Shown piece after piece: positions 62,541 to 64,000 of a stretch of DNA of 64,000 bases. Every line of letters begins with the position of its first letter. The stretch's first letter is position 1. Source of the stretch: JACKFB01 sp041389525 (GTDB lineage Bacteria; Myxococcota_A; UBA9042; PHBI01; JACKFB01); NCBI GenBank assembly GCA_041389525.1, contig JAWKRR010000040.1, positions 1-64,000 on the forward strand. Reading direction: 5' to 3'. The notes beneath the pieces are model-generated. The model saw only the letters and a program-made list of their open reading frames with translations. It was not told where the DNA came from and made no database searches. Position numbers and translations under genes: made by a program.

Positions 62541-63528
62541 GGGGACCCGGCGCGGCCTGGGAGCCGGTCGCCCACCAGTCCGCGATTTGCCTGTCGGGGC
62601 TCGGGCGGGGGCCGGGTCGGGCCGCGAGCCACGCGGCGAGCGAATCGGCGAGCGCGCGCGCGCTGCTCGGACGGTCGGCGGGGTTGGGCTCGACGCAGGC
62701 GCGAATCAGCGCGCGCAGATCGGCGGAAGACTCAGGCGCCGACTGGCCTCTCGGGGCGTCGCCGGGCTGGGCGCCGCCGCTGGCGAGCCTCTCGAGCAGC
62801 ACGCCGAGGCTGTACAGGTCGCTCTGAGGCGTGGGCGGCAGTCCGGCCTGTTGCTCCGGGCTGGCGTAGCGCGCCTTGCCCGCCCGGAGGCTCGCGGGCT
62901 GCGTCACCTCACGATCCGCGAGGCGCGCGCTGCCGAAATCGACCAGCACCACCCGACCGTCGGGCGTGATCAGGAGGTTCGACGCGGAGACGTCGCCGTG
63001 GACCGCCCCGAGCGCGTGGACCGCGGCCAGCGCCTCGGCCGCGGCGAGGCCTACCGCCGCGCAGATCTCGGGCGGTGCTGCCTCGCCCGGCCAGAGCGCG
63101 GGCCGCGCCCACGCGAGGAGCTCCATCACCAGCAGCGGCTCCCCGGGCGGGCGGGCGTCGCGCACGGCCTCGCGCGGCTCGAGCCGGGCCGAGCCCGCCG
63201 CGGCGCGCGATGGCGGCCAGACGATCGCCAGCCCGAGATCGAGGCTGATCAGGGCCAGGGTCCGGACGATGTGCGGGTGCTCGAGGGCGAGGGCGAGCTG
63301 CGCCTCGGCGATGAACGCGTCGACGCGAGCGAGATCTTCGAGGGCGTGGGGCAGCAGCCGCTTGAGGGCGACGACCTGCCCGGCCTCGAGGCTCGCGTCG
63401 GGCAGCGACTGGTCGAGGCGCGCCTCGAAGAGCTCCGCGCTGGCCCCGAGGGCGACGCGACGCAGCAGCGTGAAGGGACCCAAGCGGCGCCCTAGACCCG
63501 GTGTGGGGCCTGGGACGCCGTCGCTCAC
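62530..63528 (-). CDS. Ser/Thr kinase-like protein with HGD catalytic loop
   Basis: 332 aa. Hanks-type fold: Gly-loop region VALGASAELFEA, catalytic Lys in VVALKRLL, Glu of helix C in IAEAQLALALEHPHIV, VDFGSAR. The catalytic loop is AVHGDVSASNLL, with Gly replacing the Arg of HRD (about residue 176), so it is a non-RD kinase, not controlled by activation-loop phosphorylation. It has no transmembrane helix. The start GTG overlaps the dnaJ stop (GTGA), an unusual pairing of a kinase with a chaperone gene. Confidence 0.75.
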   Translation of the reverse strand: MSDGVPGPTPGLGRRLGPFTLLRRVALGASAELFEARLDQSLPDASLEAGQVVALKRLLPHALEDLARVDAFIAEAQLALALEHPHIVRTLALISLDLGLAIVWPPSRAAAGSARLEPREAVRDARPPGEPLLVMELLAWARPALWPGEAAPPEICAAVGLAAAEALAAVHALGAVHGDVSASNLLITPDGRVVLVDFGSARLADREVTQPASLRAGKARYASPEQQAGLPPTPQSDLYSLGVLLERLASGGAQPGDAPRGQSAPESSADLRALIRACVEPNPADRPSSARALADSLAAWLAARPGPRPSPDRQIADWWATGSQAAPGPLSA

Positions 63529-64000
63529 AGGCCCTCTTCGCGCAGCGCCGCCAGCAGCTTCTTCTGCTCTTTGGAGAGCTTCTCCGGCACCTGCAGGACC
63601 AGGGTCAGGTAGTGATCACCGAAGCCAGACTCGCTGAGCCGCGCCACGCCCTTGCGGCGCAGGCGCACGACCGAGCCGGGCTGCGTCCCCGCGGGGATCT
63701 TCACCTTCTCCTCGCCGTGGATCGTCTGAATCGCGACCTCGTCGCCAAGCGCCGCCTGGGTCATCGACATCTTCAGCTCGCTGTAGACGTCGGCGCCGTC
63801 GCGCTGGAAGGTCTCGTGGGGCCGCACGCGCACGAAGACGTAGAGATCGCCCCGCCCGCCGCCTTGCTTGGCGCCCTCGCCCTCGCCCGACACCCGCAGG
63901 CGGATGCCCGTGTCGACGCCGGGGGGGATGGTGACGCTGACGGTGCGCTCGACCGACGAGAGGCCCTGGCCGCCACAGGGTTTGCAGCGGCGCGAGATGG
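63525..64000 (-). CDS. dnaJ: Chaperone DnaJ, 3' part
   Basis: Only the C-terminal ~158 residues lie in the window; the gene continues past the right edge. It opens with the last zinc-finger repeat CKPCGGQG and continues SVERTVSVTIPPGVDTGIRL, VFVRVRPHETFQRDGADVYS and the C-terminal dimer region (FGDHYLTLVLQVPEKLSKEQ). It is the Hsp40 co-chaperone of DnaK. It ends in a 4-nt overlap with the kinase gene. Confidence 0.95.
   Translation of the reverse strand, partial: ISRRCKPCGGQGLSSVERTVSVTIPPGVDTGIRLRVSGEGEGAKQGGGRGDLYVFVRVRPHETFQRDGADVYSELKMSMTQAALGDEVAIQTIHGEEKVKIPAGTQPGSVVRLRRKGVARLSESGFGDHYLTLVLQVPEKLSKEQKKLLAALREEGL

Overview
High-GC bacterial chromosome segment, most likely from a Myxococcota (former Deltaproteobacteria) relative. 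The evidence is indirect: long Asp/Gly-rich lipoproteins, zinc-ribbon/FHA proteins beside a Ser/Thr kinase, DUF4388 and J-like/TPR proteins, a zinc-finger/GYF/TonB-like protein of the GltJ (AgmX) gliding-motility type, a PilT ATPase, and GTTCAG half-sites in the recA promoter. I cannot name a genus. No insertion sequence, prophage, integrase or CRISPR array was seen; this is core chromosome with lineage-specific signalling genes in between.

Layout. 1-2554: the 5' part of an rRNA operon on the minus strand (two promoters, 16S, tRNA-Ile, tRNA-Ala; 23S lies beyond the left edge). 2555-6633: a TolB-like lipoprotein and a fadR-etfB-etfA fatty-acid oxidation operon with a visible operator. 6634-16240: a pseudo-receiver/TPR membrane protein, tsaD-rsmA, a predicted outer-membrane barrel, a PDZ protein, a small Cys-rich lipoprotein, a radical SAM protein, and a SurA-like operon whose first gene is broken at a 20-G run. 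16559-22361: a fused branched-chain-type E1 dehydrogenase, a HEAT-repeat protein and an unusual ClpX-like ATPase. 22398-38565: a long minus-strand block with alaS, pilT, recA, cinA, glycogen genes glgA and glgC, a DUF695-like gene, and the 2-oxoglutarate dehydrogenase operon sucA-sucB-lpdA.

38897-53277 is a signalling-rich stretch: a repeat lipoprotein, two FHA proteins, two zinc-ribbon proteins, a Ser/Thr kinase, SRPBCC, GNAT and RDD proteins, a giant TPR/HEAT protein and a DUF4388/J-like/TPR protein. 53237-56592 holds a gshB operon and dapF. 56716-59637 holds an isolated rplC and the GltJ-like gene. 59864-64000 holds an M16 peptidase, a protein whose second half resembles the RelA/SpoT synthetase fold, a non-RD kinase and the 3' end of dnaJ.

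Main leads: (1) the RelA/SpoT-like protein at 61368-62540; (2) the ClpX-like ATPase without a zinc domain and with altered substrate loops; (3) the GltJ-like protein; (4) the kinase/FHA/zinc-ribbon cluster with a shared short motif; (5) a FadR-type operator placed at its own transcription start; (6) several genes whose -10-like element sits 7-8 nt from the start codon, suggesting leaderless mRNAs; (7) the G20 frameshift. All functional calls come from reading the sequence and remembered family features; no database search was run.
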